DNA from: Mycolicibacterium mengxianglii
GTDB lineage: Bacteria > Actinomycetota > Actinomycetes > Mycobacteriales > Mycobacteriaceae
Assembly (NCBI RefSeq): GCF_015710575.1
Contig: NZ_CP065373.1
Span: forward strand, 2,356,001-2,420,000
DNA: 64,000 bases
Reading direction: 5' to 3'
The position numbers were made by a program, and so were the translations under genes. Positions 40,190 through 51,371 of the stretch are shown here, in pieces (position 1 is the stretch's first letter; the number at the start of each line of letters is the position of its first letter). The notes under the pieces were generated by a model. The model was not told where the DNA came from, made no database searches, and was given only the letters and a program-made list of their open reading frames with translations.

Positions 40190-41290
40190 ATGTCCGCACC
40201 CTCCAAACCGCGCAGTTTCCCCAAGATCGAATTCACCGACTCCGAAGCAGGTGCGCGGGAGTTCCCGAGCTCCAAGAGCCGCAAGTTCAGTTATTACACG
40301 CCGGCCAAGCTGCGTTCCACCATGTACGAAGACGTCACTGTCGATGTCCAGCCCGACCCGGAGCGCCATCTGAGCCAGGGTTGGATATACGGCTTCGGTG
40401 ATGGACCCGGTGGCTACCCCCAGGACTGGACGGTTGCCAAGTCGGCGAACTGGCATGCGTTTCTCGATCCCAATGAGGAATGGGATCAGACGATCTTCCG
40501 GAACAACTCCGCTGTGGTGCGACAGGTGGATCTGTGCCTGCAGAACGCCAAACGCGCACGCGCTTACGACAGTTGGAACAACTCCTGGTTGAAGTTCCTG
40601 GAACGCAACCTCGGCGCGTGGATGCACGCCGAGAACGGCCTGGCCTTGCACGTGTTCACCTCTATCCAGCGGTCCGGACCGACGAACATGATCAACACCG
40701 CTGTTGCGGTCAACGCGGCACACAAGCTGCGCTTCGCCCAGGACCTCGCCCTGTTCAACCTGGACCTCTCCGAGGAGGCCGAGGGGTTTGACGGTGCGGC
40801 GCACCGTGATGTCTGGCACCACGCGCCCGAGTGGCAGCCGACCAGGAAGGTCGTCGAGCAGCTCACCGCGGTGGGGGACTGGTGTGAACTGCTGTTCGCG
40901 ACCAATATCGTCTTCGAGCAGCTCGTCGGGTCGCTGTTCCGCAGTGAGTTGGTGATGCAGATCTCGGCGCGCAACGGCGACTACATCACCCCGACGATCG
41001 TGGGCACCGGCGAGCACGACTACGCCCGGGACCTCGCCTATACCCGCAATCTCTTCCGAATCCTGTCCCGCGACGAGGAATTCGGGGAGTCCAACAAGGA
41101 ACTCTTCTCCAGCTGGCTGTCCACCTGGGTGCCGCGGTGCCTGGAGGCAGCCCATGCGCTGCAGCCGTTGTGGTCGCAACCGGCAGAGAAGCCGGTCACC
41201 TTCGCGTCGAGCCTCGCCGCCGCCGAAGACAAGTTCACATCGCTGCTCGAGTCCATCGAGCTCGACACCCCTGAGGAGATCACAAAGTGA
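40190..41290 (+). CDS. mimC: Binuclear-iron monooxygenase small (beta) subunit MimC
   Basis: 366 residues from ATG 40190, preceded by GAAAGGAAC. It lacks the EXXH pairs of the catalytic subunit, as expected for the structural beta subunit, and has the family pattern [18 protein letters not shown] and LFNLDLSEE. Its stop overlaps the mimD start (GTGA). Confidence 0.93.
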   Translation: MSAPSKPRSFPKIEFTDSEAGAREFPSSKSRKFSYYTPAKLRSTMYEDVTVDVQPDPERHLSQGWIYGFGDGPGGYPQDWTVAKSANWHAFLDPNEEWDQTIFRNNSAVVRQVDLCLQNAKRARAYDSWNNSWLKFLERNLGAWMHAENGLALHVFTSIQRSGPTNMINTAVAVNAAHKLRFAQDLALFNLDLSEEAEGFDGAAHRDVWHHAPEWQPTRKVVEQLTAVGDWCELLFATNIVFEQLVGSLFRSELVMQISARNGDYITPTIVGTGEHDYARDLAYTRNLFRILSRDEEFGESNKELFSSWLSTWVPRCLEAAHALQPLWSQPAEKPVTFASSLAAAEDKFTSLLESIELDTPEEITK

Positions 41291-41628
41291 CTATGCAGTT
41301 CGGATCGCAGACCGAGTCCTCCAACAAATGCGGTGTGACACTGATGAACACCCCGACCGGGCGGGTGGTCGCCGACGTCATGGGGGCCAAAGAAGGAGTC
41401 GAGCTCACCGAGTATCCCTCGATGATTCGGGTTGATGGCGAAAGGCTGCTCGACTTCGATTACGACGAACTCACCGAGGCTCTCGGCGAGGAGTTCGATG
41501 GTTCCATCTTCGAGGAGATCAGCTCCACCCATTACGGGCGGATGGTGCACCTCGACGACAAGACCATGCTGTTCGCCAGCCCCGAGGACGCCGCCGAATA
41601 CATCGGCTTCGACCTCACCATCAAATAA
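41287..41628 (+). CDS. mimD: Monooxygenase coupling (effector) protein MimD
   Basis: 113 residues of the MmoB/DmpM family: [19 protein letters not shown] and [19 protein letters not shown]. It binds the hydroxylase to tune electron transfer. GTG at 41287 overlaps the mimC stop; ATG at 41293 is the alternative. Confidence 0.93.
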   Translation: MTMQFGSQTESSNKCGVTLMNTPTGRVVADVMGAKEGVELTEYPSMIRVDGERLLDFDYDELTEALGEEFDGSIFEEISSTHYGRMVHLDDKTMLFASPEDAAEYIGFDLTIK

Positions 41629-41763
41629 GCCCCACGACGAGTGCCACAGAGGGACGGTGACAGGTTCTGCCCGCCCGGTGCGGATCGCGATCGATAGTAC
41701 ATCCGGCCCGGTGACGCCCTCGTGCCATCCCGGGATCCTTAATCCGCGAACACCGATCAATGA

Positions 41764-43422
<1,659 letters not shown>

Positions 43423-43550
43423 GGCACCGAAAAGAGCTGCAGCACCGGTCCTCCGCCGCGCACGTCCACTGTCGTGGGCTCGCCTGAAAAATGGGATTAC
43501 CCTGGCTACGGGGTGCTTCGCATCCGGCGAGTCAACAGTGAGGAAAGCGC

Positions 43551-44381
43551 ATGAAGTTCGGTATTTCGACCTTTGTCGATGACGACAGCATCGATCCGGT
43601 ATCGCTGGGTCGTGCGGTGGAGGAGCGGGGCTTTCACTCGCTGGTGGTCGCCGAGCATTCGCATATTCCGGCCAGCCGGGAGTCCGCTTATCCGGAGGGT
43701 GGCGAACTGCCGTCGTGGTACTACAAGACGTTGGATCCGTTTGTGACACTGGCGGCGGTGGCCGCGGTGACCTCGACTATCGAACTGTTCACCGGGGTCG
43801 CGCTGCTGGTGCAGCGCGATCCGATCCACACCGCGAAGGAGGCTGCGAGCATCGACCTGATCTCCGGCGGCCGGTTCGTGTTCGGCGTGGGCGCCGGTTG
43901 GAATCTCGAGGAGATGCGAGACCACGGCACCGAGCCGAAGAACCGTGGTGCGCTGCTGGACGAACGCATCGAAGCGATCAAAGCCTTGTGGACCGACGAT
44001 CCCGCCGAATACCACGGCAAATACGTCGATTTCGATCCGGCCTTCATCCGGCCCAAACCGGTGCAGAAGCCGTATCCGCCGATCTACATCGGAGGCGCCT
44101 CCGATGCCACCGTCAAGCGAGTGATCCGTCACGACGCGGGCTGGATTTCCAATGCGTTCCCCGTGGAGGTGCTCTCACCGCGCATCGCTGCGATGCAGGA
44201 CGGCCTCGGCCACGACGTTGCGCTGGCGATGTTCGGAACACCAGTGGATCCGGACTACTGGCGCGGGGTTGATGAGCTCGGGTTCGACCAGGTGGCACTG
44301 CTGCTGCCCTCGGTACCGAAGGACGAGTCGCTGCGCCTGCTCGACGAGTACGCCGCACAGGTGGAGCAGTACCGCCGCTAA
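43551..44381 (+). CDS. LLM class F420-dependent-like oxidoreductase
   Basis: 276 residues of the luciferase-like monooxygenase superfamily: EERGFHSLVVAEHSHIP, TLDPFVTLAAVAAVTS and ISGGRFVFGVGAGWNLEEM. Mycobacterial relatives commonly use F420 rather than FMN. Substrate unknown. Its stop overlaps the convergent OtsB1-like gene by 4 bases. Confidence 0.85.
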   Translation: MKFGISTFVDDDSIDPVSLGRAVEERGFHSLVVAEHSHIPASRESAYPEGGELPSWYYKTLDPFVTLAAVAAVTSTIELFTGVALLVQRDPIHTAKEAASIDLISGGRFVFGVGAGWNLEEMRDHGTEPKNRGALLDERIEAIKALWTDDPAEYHGKYVDFDPAFIRPKPVQKPYPPIYIGGASDATVKRVIRHDAGWISNAFPVEVLSPRIAAMQDGLGHDVALAMFGTPVDPDYWRGVDELGFDQVALLLPSVPKDESLRLLDEYAAQVEQYRR

Positions 44382-47300
44382 GCGTCCGGAAAGCGCACGG
44401 TCCCGCCGGCGGAGAGTTGCTGGACCTGACCCCGGCACTCGACGATGATCGGCGCCACGTCTCGGACGGCGGCGCTGATCTGCGCACCCCGACCGCTGAT
44501 ACGAACAAACAGGTGATGGCCTCGGTAATGCATTGAGAACGTCAGCGGACCGTCGTCGGGTGGCCAGCAGGGGGACAGGACGATGCGGTCCCGTCGGGTT
44601 TCCAACCCGGTGAAGCACCGCTGTATCAGGTCGACGCTGCCGGCCATGGCAGCGAGATGGACACCTTCGGAGGTGGTGCCGCCCTGGATGTCGGCCACGT
44701 CGGAGATGAGCACCTGCTGGAAGAATTCCTTTGCGCGATCGCGGTTGGCTCGCGCCAACACCCAGGTATTGGTGAGTGCGCTCAGCGTCGAACCGTTTGA
44801 TGTGCGCGCCAGGTAGTAGGTGACCATCTCCGGTATGCGCTCGGGTGCGAGCCGGTATCCGAGCCGCGCGAGCAGTTCGCGCAGTTCATCGGAGGACAAC
44901 AAGTAGAGCAACATCAGCACGTCGGCTTGTTTGGACACTTTGTACCGGTTGACGTCGTCCCCCTCCGCCTCGAGGATGCGATCGAGGCGCTGGATATTGG
45001 GGTAGCGCGCTCGATAGGACTCCCAATCCAGCTCTTCGAGGTTCTCGTAGCCATCGAACTGGCTGATCATGCCGTCATGAAAAGGCACGTAGAGGTGTCT
45101 ACTGACCTCGTCCCAGTGTGCGAGCTCGCTGTCGGACAGGCTCAGCCTTCCCAGCAGATCCAGCCGTCGGGGCAGCGGCATCGTTTCCAGTGCGTCGAGC
45201 GCCCGCACGATGACCCAGGCCGCCATGACGTTGGTGTAGGCATTGTTGTCGACCCCGTCTGTGGGCGCGTCGGGATAGCCCGAATGGAACTCGTCGGGCC
45301 CGATCACACCGTCGATGCGGTAGCGGTCATCCGTCGGGTCGTGGGTGGTCCTGCTGACCCAGAACCGGGCGATCTCGATCAGTAACTCCGCGCCCTGGTC
45401 GATCAGGTACGCCAGATCCCCGGATGTCTGGTAGTACTGCCACACGTTGTAGGCCACGGCCGTTCCGATGTGGTGCGCGAGGCGGCTGCTGTCGGGATTC
45501 CACCGGCCTGACCGGGGATTCAGATGGACCTCCGGGCTCTCCTCGCGTCCGTCGCTGCCCGATTGCCACGGAAACATCGCCCCGCGGTAGCCGGTGAGCG
45601 CGGCGGCGCGGCGCGCTTCTTCCAACCGCCGGTACCGGTAGCGCAGCAGCGCGCGGCTTATCGCCGGGAAGCGCAGGTTCAGAACCGGGAAGATGAAAAC
45701 CTCGTCCCAGAAAATGTGGCCCCGGTACGCTTCGCCGTGCAAGCCGCGCGCTGGTACGCCGACGTCAAGGTCGTCGGTGTTGGGTGAAACGGTTTGCAGT
45801 AGGTGCAGCATGTGCAGACGCAGAATGCGCAGTTCGTCGATGTGGCCGTCGAACGTGATGTCGAGACGTTCCCACAGCTGGCTCCATGTGATGTCGTGGG
45901 CCCTGCGAATATCGCAGATGCGGCCCAGGCGTGTCAGTCGTCGCGCGGCCGCGTCGCCGGCGTCCGATGTGGCCACATCGCGCCCGGTGACGATGGTGGC
46001 CACCTTCTCGACCGAAAGTGACTGGCCGACAGCTACTTCCATGGCGATCTCGTGTCCCGTCTCGAATTCGTCATCCACCAGTTGCGATTGGACGGAGGTG
46101 ACCGAGCCGTCAAGCCACATCCGGGTACGGCAAGCGACGGCAACCTGGACGTGGGACTGGTTGGTCTCGGCCGTCATCAGCACCGAGTCGTCGGACAGCG
46201 CCATCGTCCGGACCGAACACAGATGTGTGCTCGACAGATCGCGATAGCGCTCGACACCGAGGTTGCGCGTGCGCCCGTCCAGTGTGGACCTGACTTCGAC
46301 TGTGCCGGACCAATCTTCGGCGACGATGGTTGTCGTCAACGCGGCGACATGCGGCTGGTGCATCGATGCGAACCGCTGCTGGGTCAGCGTTGTGGTGCGT
46401 CCGGCGGTGTCACGGAAGCGCATTTCCCGCGTCAGCACCGCGCTACGCAGGTCCAGCGTCTGTCGGTAGCGAAGCACTGGGACAGCATCGACATCGAACC
46501 AGTCACCGCCCTGAATCCGGAACGTCAGCGGGAGCCAGTTGGGTAGGTTGACCAGACTTTCGTGCTGAGTTTGCCTTCCGGCTACGACGTCGACGAGGCG
46601 GTTGTAGATCCCGGCGACGTACGTGCCAGGGTAGTGCAGCTGACCTGCTCGCGTTTCCGGTGCGGCCCCCCGTGTGGCGAAGTAGCCGTTGCCTACCGTG
46701 CTCAGCGCCTCTCTGAGCTTTTCGTTGGGCGGGTCATAGCCGTCGAAGGAAAAGCTCCACGCCGCCTTGGTGTCTCGTTCGTGAGCAAGCCACTTCCGAC
46801 AGAGCCGGAGGAACTCACACACTTCGGCGGGGTCACGGACAGAGTACTGGGCCGCGGTGGGACGCCCACCGGCTTCGTTGTGCTGTACCACCACCGGCAC
46901 GCCGCTGAGGCGGATGGCATCGAAGGCGTCCTCGTCGGTCAGGTCATCCCCGATGTAGATCGGCAGTCCACGTTCGCCGGGCACCACGTGGTCGCGGATC
47001 CAGGACAACGCGGTGCCCTTGTTCCAGTCGAAATCGGGTTGCAGCTCGATCACTTTACGGCCGTCGAGTGTCCGCAAACCGTGCTGGCGCGCGCAGTCGC
47101 GTGCGGTGCGGATGACCTCGGCCCAGTACTGCGGTGCGACATTTCGATAGTGCACCGTGACGGCGTAGCGCTTGGGCTCGATGCGAGCGCCCGGGACGGC
47201 GGCAAGCCGTTCGGTCATGGTGGCGGCGGCCTGCGCCAATTCTGAATCCCCGACGCCGGCAGGACACAATGTGGTCCCGTCAGGACCGAGTAGTTCCATG

Positions 47301-47905
47301 CCGTGGCTTCCCGCGTACCAGAGCCCGGGTAGTGCCACGCGTGTCCGGATGTCGCTGAGATCGCGACCGCTCAGAATCGCGACAGGACACAACCCGGCGA
47401 GCTCCTCGAGCGCTTCAGCGGCGCCCGGGACGAGGTGGGCTTGTCCGGGGTCTGCCACGATGGCCGACAGCGTGCCGTCGAAGTCGAGGCAGATCAACGG
47501 CTCACGACTGGTGATTAGGGCGCGAAGCTGTCCCTCGGACTCCACGGCATCGGGCAGCGCCGTCATCGGGTGATCGCCGTCGTGGACGACGACCTCGGCG
47601 AGGTCATTGACCACCACGTCGGCGCCGCGGCGTAGAAACTCCTCACGGTCGTCGGGGTTGCCGAGCCCGATGACGAGCGCGAACCCGCCGGCGCGGCCGG
47701 CCGCCGCGTCGGCCGGTGAGTCCGTGATGAGGACAGCCCGCTCGTAATTGCGTGCAGCAGTGGGTCTCTCGAGGTCGCCATCAGTGCCGGCGTGATCACG
47801 AGATCTTACCCGTGCTCTGATACCGACCTGCGAAAGCCGCCGTGACAAGTTGATTGCCTCCGTGTCGGAGGTGGCGATGTCGTCGTCGAAATCCAGGATC
47901 GCCAC
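44378..47905 (-). CDS. otsB1: Trehalose-phosphatase / glycoside hydrolase family 65 fusion (OtsB1, Rv2006-like)
   Basis: 1175 residues. A short HAD-like N-terminal stretch (about 1-125: AILDFDDDIATSDTEA) lacks a cap domain; residues 136-375 form an OtsB-type phosphatase (nucleophile D141 in CLDFDGTLSAIV, GDDLTDED); the remainder is a GH65 glycosidase/phosphorylase with general acid E872 in IGPDEFHSG and KQADVLML. Rv2006 is about 1327 residues and belongs to the DosR regulon. The annotated GTG at 47905 begins inside the conserved start: codons LTIDPRRHD continue to a CTG at 47932 directly before a stop. Downstream of hspX, same strand. Confidence 0.88.
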   Translation of the reverse strand: MAILDFDDDIATSDTEAINLSRRLSQVGIRARVRSRDHAGTDGDLERPTAARNYERAVLITDSPADAAAGRAGGFALVIGLGNPDDREEFLRRGADVVVNDLAEVVVHDGDHPMTALPDAVESEGQLRALITSREPLICLDFDGTLSAIVADPGQAHLVPGAAEALEELAGLCPVAILSGRDLSDIRTRVALPGLWYAGSHGMELLGPDGTTLCPAGVGDSELAQAAATMTERLAAVPGARIEPKRYAVTVHYRNVAPQYWAEVIRTARDCARQHGLRTLDGRKVIELQPDFDWNKGTALSWIRDHVVPGERGLPIYIGDDLTDEDAFDAIRLSGVPVVVQHNEAGGRPTAAQYSVRDPAEVCEFLRLCRKWLAHERDTKAAWSFSFDGYDPPNEKLREALSTVGNGYFATRGAAPETRAGQLHYPGTYVAGIYNRLVDVVAGRQTQHESLVNLPNWLPLTFRIQGGDWFDVDAVPVLRYRQTLDLRSAVLTREMRFRDTAGRTTTLTQQRFASMHQPHVAALTTTIVAEDWSGTVEVRSTLDGRTRNLGVERYRDLSSTHLCSVRTMALSDDSVLMTAETNQSHVQVAVACRTRMWLDGSVTSVQSQLVDDEFETGHEIAMEVAVGQSLSVEKVATIVTGRDVATSDAGDAAARRLTRLGRICDIRRAHDITWSQLWERLDITFDGHIDELRILRLHMLHLLQTVSPNTDDLDVGVPARGLHGEAYRGHIFWDEVFIFPVLNLRFPAISRALLRYRYRRLEEARRAAALTGYRGAMFPWQSGSDGREESPEVHLNPRSGRWNPDSSRLAHHIGTAVAYNVWQYYQTSGDLAYLIDQGAELLIEIARFWVSRTTHDPTDDRYRIDGVIGPDEFHSGYPDAPTDGVDNNAYTNVMAAWVIVRALDALETMPLPRRLDLLGRLSLSDSELAHWDEVSRHLYVPFHDGMISQFDGYENLEELDWESYRARYPNIQRLDRILEAEGDDVNRYKVSKQADVLMLLYLLSSDELRELLARLGYRLAPERIPEMVTYYLARTSNGSTLSALTNTWVLARANRDRAKEFFQQVLISDVADIQGGTTSEGVHLAAMAGSVDLIQRCFTGLETRRDRIVLSPCWPPDDGPLTFSMHYRGHHLFVRISGRGAQISAAVRDVAPIIVECRGQVQQLSAGGTVRFPDA

Positions 47906-47949
47906 ATCGTGCCGACGCGGGTCTATCGTCAGTCAACCGCCGCGTGCGG

Positions 47950-48378
47950 TCACTTCGACGATTCGATCGCGATGCGCTTCGCGGCTACCTCGGGATCCTT
48001 CAGCGGGACGCTGATCTTCAGAATTCCTTTTTCGTAGCTTGCTTTGATGCCCTCGTCATCGGCACCGGCCGGCAGCCGAACGCTGCGTATGAAGGACCCG
48101 TAGGAGAATTCCGATCGGCCATTCTGTTCGGTGGTCTCGCTGCGTTCGGCTTTGATGGTGAGGATGCCGTCACTGACGGTGACGTCGACGTCCTTGTCCG
48201 GATCCACTCCTGGAATCTCGGCTTGCAGCTGGTACTTGCCGTCTTTGATCTCGTCCTCGACCTTGATGGGATGCTTGCCCAGGGCCGAGCCCAAATTCCC
48301 CCAGGACGGAAGTCCGGCGAAGAGGTCGGTGATCTCCGGCCAGAACGAGCGATGTTGCTGCGCAGGAAGATTACTCAC
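47950..48378 (-). CDS. hspX: Alpha-crystallin heat-shock protein HspX (Acr)
   Basis: 142 residues, similar to Rv2031c. The alpha-crystallin domain spans about 40-135 with LPGVDPDKDVDV-like PGVDPDKDVDVTVSDG, GRSEFSYGSFIRSVRLP and the C-terminal KGILKISV. A hypoxia/dormancy chaperone, the archetypal DosR target. It precedes the otsB1 gene by 44 bases and may be co-transcribed with it. Confidence 0.93.
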   Translation of the reverse strand: MSNLPAQQHRSFWPEITDLFAGLPSWGNLGSALGKHPIKVEDEIKDGKYQLQAEIPGVDPDKDVDVTVSDGILTIKAERSETTEQNGRSEFSYGSFIRSVRLPAGADDEGIKASYEKGILKISVPLKDPEVAAKRIAIESSK

Positions 48379-48436
48379 GACGTGTCCTTTCGTTGCGGTG
48401 GTGTCTCACCATCTGACCACCGCGGCAACGGAGTCA

Positions 48437-48456
48437 CTAGAGGCAGAAGACCCTGG
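48437..48456 (-). promoter_or_regulatory. Weak DosR-box candidate upstream of hspX
   Basis: Read on the minus strand the site contains GGGTCTTCTGCCTC, matching about half of TTSGGGACTWWAGTCCCSAA. It is 58 bases before the hspX ATG. hspX is a classic DosR target so a box is expected, but this match is weak. Confidence 0.35.
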
Positions 48457-48464
48457 CGTCGGTG

Positions 48465-48884
48465 TTATTCCGAGGTGGATGCGCGGTCGAACGTAAAGCG
48501 CCGACCGGTGACTCGCAGCGGACGGATCTGCACGAAATGCTGCTTTTCCGGGGCCGTCCAGGGAACCAACCCCGCCTGTTCGGCGGCGGCGATCTCGTCG
48601 TCCTGCAGGAGGCGGGTGAAGCCCCGGACGATCACGCTCCAGCCTTCGAACTGGTCGTAGTTGTCAGCCTCGAAGAGGACGTTGTGGTTGGTCGCGCTGC
48701 TGACCAACTTGGTGCCCTCGGCAGTCCGGAACAGCAGTTTGCGGTCTTGTACCGCGAAATTGACCGGGAAAACTTCAGGTTCACCGTCGACGCTGGTGAT
48801 GAGGCGCCCCAGCATCACGCTCGACAGCAGCTTCCAACATTCGCTTTCCGGCAAGATGGCGACCGGCTGGCTTTCTTTCGGCAT
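48465..48884 (-). CDS. Pyridoxamine 5'-phosphate oxidase-like flavin-binding protein
   Basis: 139 residues from ATG 48884 (MPKESQPVAILPESECW). SSVMLGRLITSVDGEPEVFPVNFAV and TNHNVLFEADNYDQFEGWSVIVRG match the split-barrel PNPOx fold, as in the DosR-regulated Rv0080 type. It probably binds FMN or a deazaflavin. Upstream ATG/GTG starts to 48944 are in frame but would place coding inside the DosR-box candidate at 48918-48937, supporting the shorter start. Confidence 0.8.
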   Translation of the reverse strand: MPKESQPVAILPESECWKLLSSVMLGRLITSVDGEPEVFPVNFAVQDRKLLFRTAEGTKLVSSATNHNVLFEADNYDQFEGWSVIVRGFTRLLQDDEIAAAEQAGLVPWTAPEKQHFVQIRPLRVTGRRFTFDRASTSE

Positions 48885-48917
48885 AGCCGTGAGGCTACCC
48901 ATTCTCATCTGGGGGAA

Positions 48918-48937
48918 GAGTGGCCAAAGGTCCCGAG
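48918..48937 (-). promoter_or_regulatory. DosR-box candidate upstream of the PNPOx-like gene
   Basis: The minus strand reads CTCGGGACCTTTGGCCACTC, with 13 of 20 positions matching TTSGGGACTWWAGTCCCSAA including the GGGAC core. It lies 34-53 bases before the 48884 start. Confidence 0.65.
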
Positions 48938-49088
48938 GTGACACGAGTAATCACCAAAAATGCCTCGAGTTTGAATTCACATCGAGGGTGGGCGCAGGGA
49001 CTTAATACTCTGAAGCAACGGGGCTTTGAGCGGGACTTGCGGTACTTCCTCCGCTACGTCCATGGTGTGACGCCGACGAGGGTGGAGT

Positions 49089-49354
49089 CATGCGCGACGA
49101 CGGGCGCCGAGACCGAGCTGAGCCCGCGGCGCCACCGAGCGTCGATTTCGTCATGCGCCTCCATCCCGGAAATCCTCCAATCGTTGGGCACGTCCCCAGA
49201 CGGACTGACCAGCGATGAGGCCGCGGCCCGGTTGGTTCGGACGGGACCCAATTCGGTTCGCACCCATCGGGTCAGCGCGCTCGCGGTGCTGCTGCGTCAA
49301 CTCAACAATGAGTACAACTCAACAATGAGTACAACCGGCACCCGCCCCAGGTGA
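49089..49354 (+). pseudogene. N-terminal remnant of a P-type cation ATPase
   Basis: SIPEILQSLGTSPDGLTSDEAAARLVRTGPNSVRTHRVSALAVLLRQL (cut here: SLGTSPDGLTSDEAAARL and RTGPNSVRTHRVSALAVLLRQ) is the cation-ATPase N-terminal domain ahead of the first membrane helix. The coding then breaks off after the 17-base tandem repeat at 49298-49331 and stops. A more natural start, ATGCGCGACGAC at 49090, is in a different frame, so a frameshift and deletion are likely. In M. tuberculosis ctpF lies beside an USP gene (Rv1996), as this remnant does. Confidence 0.6.
49298..49331 (+). repeat. Tandem 17-base repeat
   Basis: CAACTCAACAATGAGTA occurs twice head to tail (49298-49314, 49315-49331). The duplication sits at the truncation point of the P-type ATPase remnant, suggesting replication slippage. 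Confidence 0.85.
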
Positions 49355-49367
49355 CCAACGGCCCTGA
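49348..49367 (+). promoter_or_regulatory. DosR-box candidate upstream of the first USP gene
   Basis: CAGGTGACCAACGGCCCTGA matches 12 of 20 positions of TTSGGGACTWWAGTCCCSAA, with core GTGACCAACGGCCC. It is about 105 bases before the USP start. A second weaker candidate lies at 49422-49441. Confidence 0.5.
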
Positions 49368-49471
49368 CGTAGTGCGGAGTTCACCAATAGCGTCGGAGTC
49401 ATCGACGTGTCGGATCACGATTGGGAAGTACGTGCTCCGGGTTGGCCGACTCACAGGATCAGGGGCAGATG

Positions 49472-50356
49472 ATGGCAAGCAACGAGACGCGGTACGGGAT
49501 CCTTGTCGGAGTCGACGGCTCCCAGGAGTCCGACGCGGCGATCCGCTGGGCTGCCGCTGAGGCCAAGATGCTCGACGCGCCGATCACGCTGATGCACGCG
49601 GCGGCAGCCACGGTGACCACCTGGCCCATGGCTCCGCTGCCCGATGTGTTCATCGAAGCAGAGCAGGAGAACGCCACAATCGTGATCGGACGGGCCCGAG
49701 ACGTCTTGGAGGCGGAAGCGGGTGCCGGTCATGGCCTGGACGTCCGCACAGACGTGCAGTACTCGAGCCCGGTTCCGGCACTCGCCGACGCGTCCAAGGA
49801 AGCGTTGATGGTGGTGGTCGGCGGCAGCGGCATGGGCGCACTGGAGAAGGCGTTACTCGGTTCTGTGAGCAGCGGACTGGTGCACTATGCGCATGGCCCG
49901 GTCGTGGTCGTCCACACCAAGGATGGCCGGCTGCCAGATAGCGCCGCGCCCGTTGTCCTTGGCGTCGACGGGTCACCCGCATCAGAAGCTGCGACCAAGG
50001 TGGCCTTCGCCGAAGCCGACAGACGCCGAGCGGAACTCCTCGCCGTGCACTCCTGGAGCGACGTCGGAATACTGCCCGTGCCGGGCAGGGACCTGGGCGA
50101 ATACGAACAACGCGCCGAGGAGCTGCTCGCAGAACGTCTGGCCGGATGGCGCGAAGAGTATCCCGATGTGGTGGTGAAGCGTCGCGTGGTCCGCGACAAG
50201 CCAGCGCAGCGGCTGCTCGAGGAGGCCCGCGACGCCCAACTGTTGGTCGTCGGAAGCCGCGGCCGAGGGGGCTTCACCGGAATGGTGCTGGGCTCAGTGG
50301 GCTCTACCGTGGCGCAGTCCGCGCAGGTGCCCGTGATCGTGGTGCGTCCCCGGTAG
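49472..50356 (+). CDS. Universal stress protein, tandem domains (Rv1996-like)
   Basis: 294 residues with two USP domains: GVDGSQESDAAIRWAAAEA (1) and GVDGSPASEAATKVAF (2), each with the ATP loop (GGSGMGALEKALLGSVS and GSRGRGGFTGMVLGSVG). AGGGG is 6 bases before ATG 49472; ATG 49469 is the alternative. DosR-regulated USPs bind ATP and affect growth arrest in M. tuberculosis. Confidence 0.9.
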   Translation: MASNETRYGILVGVDGSQESDAAIRWAAAEAKMLDAPITLMHAAAATVTTWPMAPLPDVFIEAEQENATIVIGRARDVLEAEAGAGHGLDVRTDVQYSSPVPALADASKEALMVVVGGSGMGALEKALLGSVSSGLVHYAHGPVVVVHTKDGRLPDSAAPVVLGVDGSPASEAATKVAFAEADRRRAELLAVHSWSDVGILPVPGRDLGEYEQRAEELLAERLAGWREEYPDVVVKRRVVRDKPAQRLLEEARDAQLLVVGSRGRGGFTGMVLGSVGSTVAQSAQVPVIVVRPR

Positions 50357-50366
50357 GTCGCCGATT

Positions 50367-51293
50367 CTAGAGGCCCGGACGATCCTCGGCGTGGCACACC
50401 AGAACGGGAACCGGACTGTGGTGCAACATGTTCAGAGTGGTGGACCCGAGCAGTGCCGTCGCCAGGGCACTACCGCGGTGGTTGCCCACGACCACGAGTT
50501 GGGCATATTTGAGGTGATCGAGAAGTAAGCGGCTGGGCCTGGCCTGTTCGACGACGTATTCGACTTCGACACCGGGGAAGCGTTCGGTCCACGGGCTCAC
50601 TGCGGAGATGAGTACCGTTTCCTCTGCGCGTTCGACGGCATCCCAGTCGATGAGGTAGGGCAGGGCCGCGTGATCGGCCGGCAACGCCGTCGACCAGGCG
50701 TGCACCGCCTTGACGGGCGCATCTAACCGGTCTGCCAGGGTGAAAGCAGCGGCCAGGGCCGCCATGCCTGCCTCGGTGCCGTCCACGCCCACAACAACCG
50801 ACGCGGTGCTCGGCGCGGGCAGGTTCCGCCAGGCGATCACGGGGCACTCGGCACGCGTGGTCACCGACAGCGATGTCGATCCGAGTAGCAATGCCGTTGC
50901 GCGGCTGATGTCCTCGCAACCGAGCACGACGAACTGGGCCTGGCGGCTTCGCCGGATCAAGACAGTATCGGCAGGTTCGGCCACCACCTCCGTGGTGACC
51001 GGCAGCTCCGGGAAGTCGCGGTGCACCGCTTTGCCGGTCATGGTGAGAATGTTCTGTGCGGCGGCATACTGGTCGGCGGTCGCGGCCGCCTTGATGGCTT
51101 CCACCGCCGCGTCCGTGAGATAGGACCCCGCCGTGACCGCGGAGTGCACGAGGTGCAGCGGCGTCCTGAGATGATGTGCCAGACTCGCTGCCCACCGTGC
51201 CGCGTTGGTACTGGTTTCCGAGCCGTCGATTCCGGCCACTACCGCCTGCCGGGCACTCGACTGACCGGGGTCGGAGCCGATCGAAGCGGTCAT
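50367..51293 (-). CDS. Universal stress protein, tandem domains (2)
   Basis: 308 residues from ATG 51293 with AGGAG upstream. Domains: VAGIDGSETSTNAARWAAS and VVGVDGTEAGMAALAAAF; second-domain ATP loop GNHRGSALATALLGS is intact, the first (GCEDISRATALLLGS) lacks the usual G-x-x-G glycines. Convergent with the preceding USP gene. Confidence 0.88.
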   Translation of the reverse strand: MTASIGSDPGQSSARQAVVAGIDGSETSTNAARWAASLAHHLRTPLHLVHSAVTAGSYLTDAAVEAIKAAATADQYAAAQNILTMTGKAVHRDFPELPVTTEVVAEPADTVLIRRSRQAQFVVLGCEDISRATALLLGSTSLSVTTRAECPVIAWRNLPAPSTASVVVGVDGTEAGMAALAAAFTLADRLDAPVKAVHAWSTALPADHAALPYLIDWDAVERAEETVLISAVSPWTERFPGVEVEYVVEQARPSRLLLDHLKYAQLVVVGNHRGSALATALLGSTTLNMLHHSPVPVLVCHAEDRPGL

Positions 51294-51371
51294 GACATCT
51301 CCTGGGATCGCCGTCCGGGCCGGTGACAGCACAGTGCCTGCATGAGATGCCCCCTTCGGGTCAGTGGTTGC

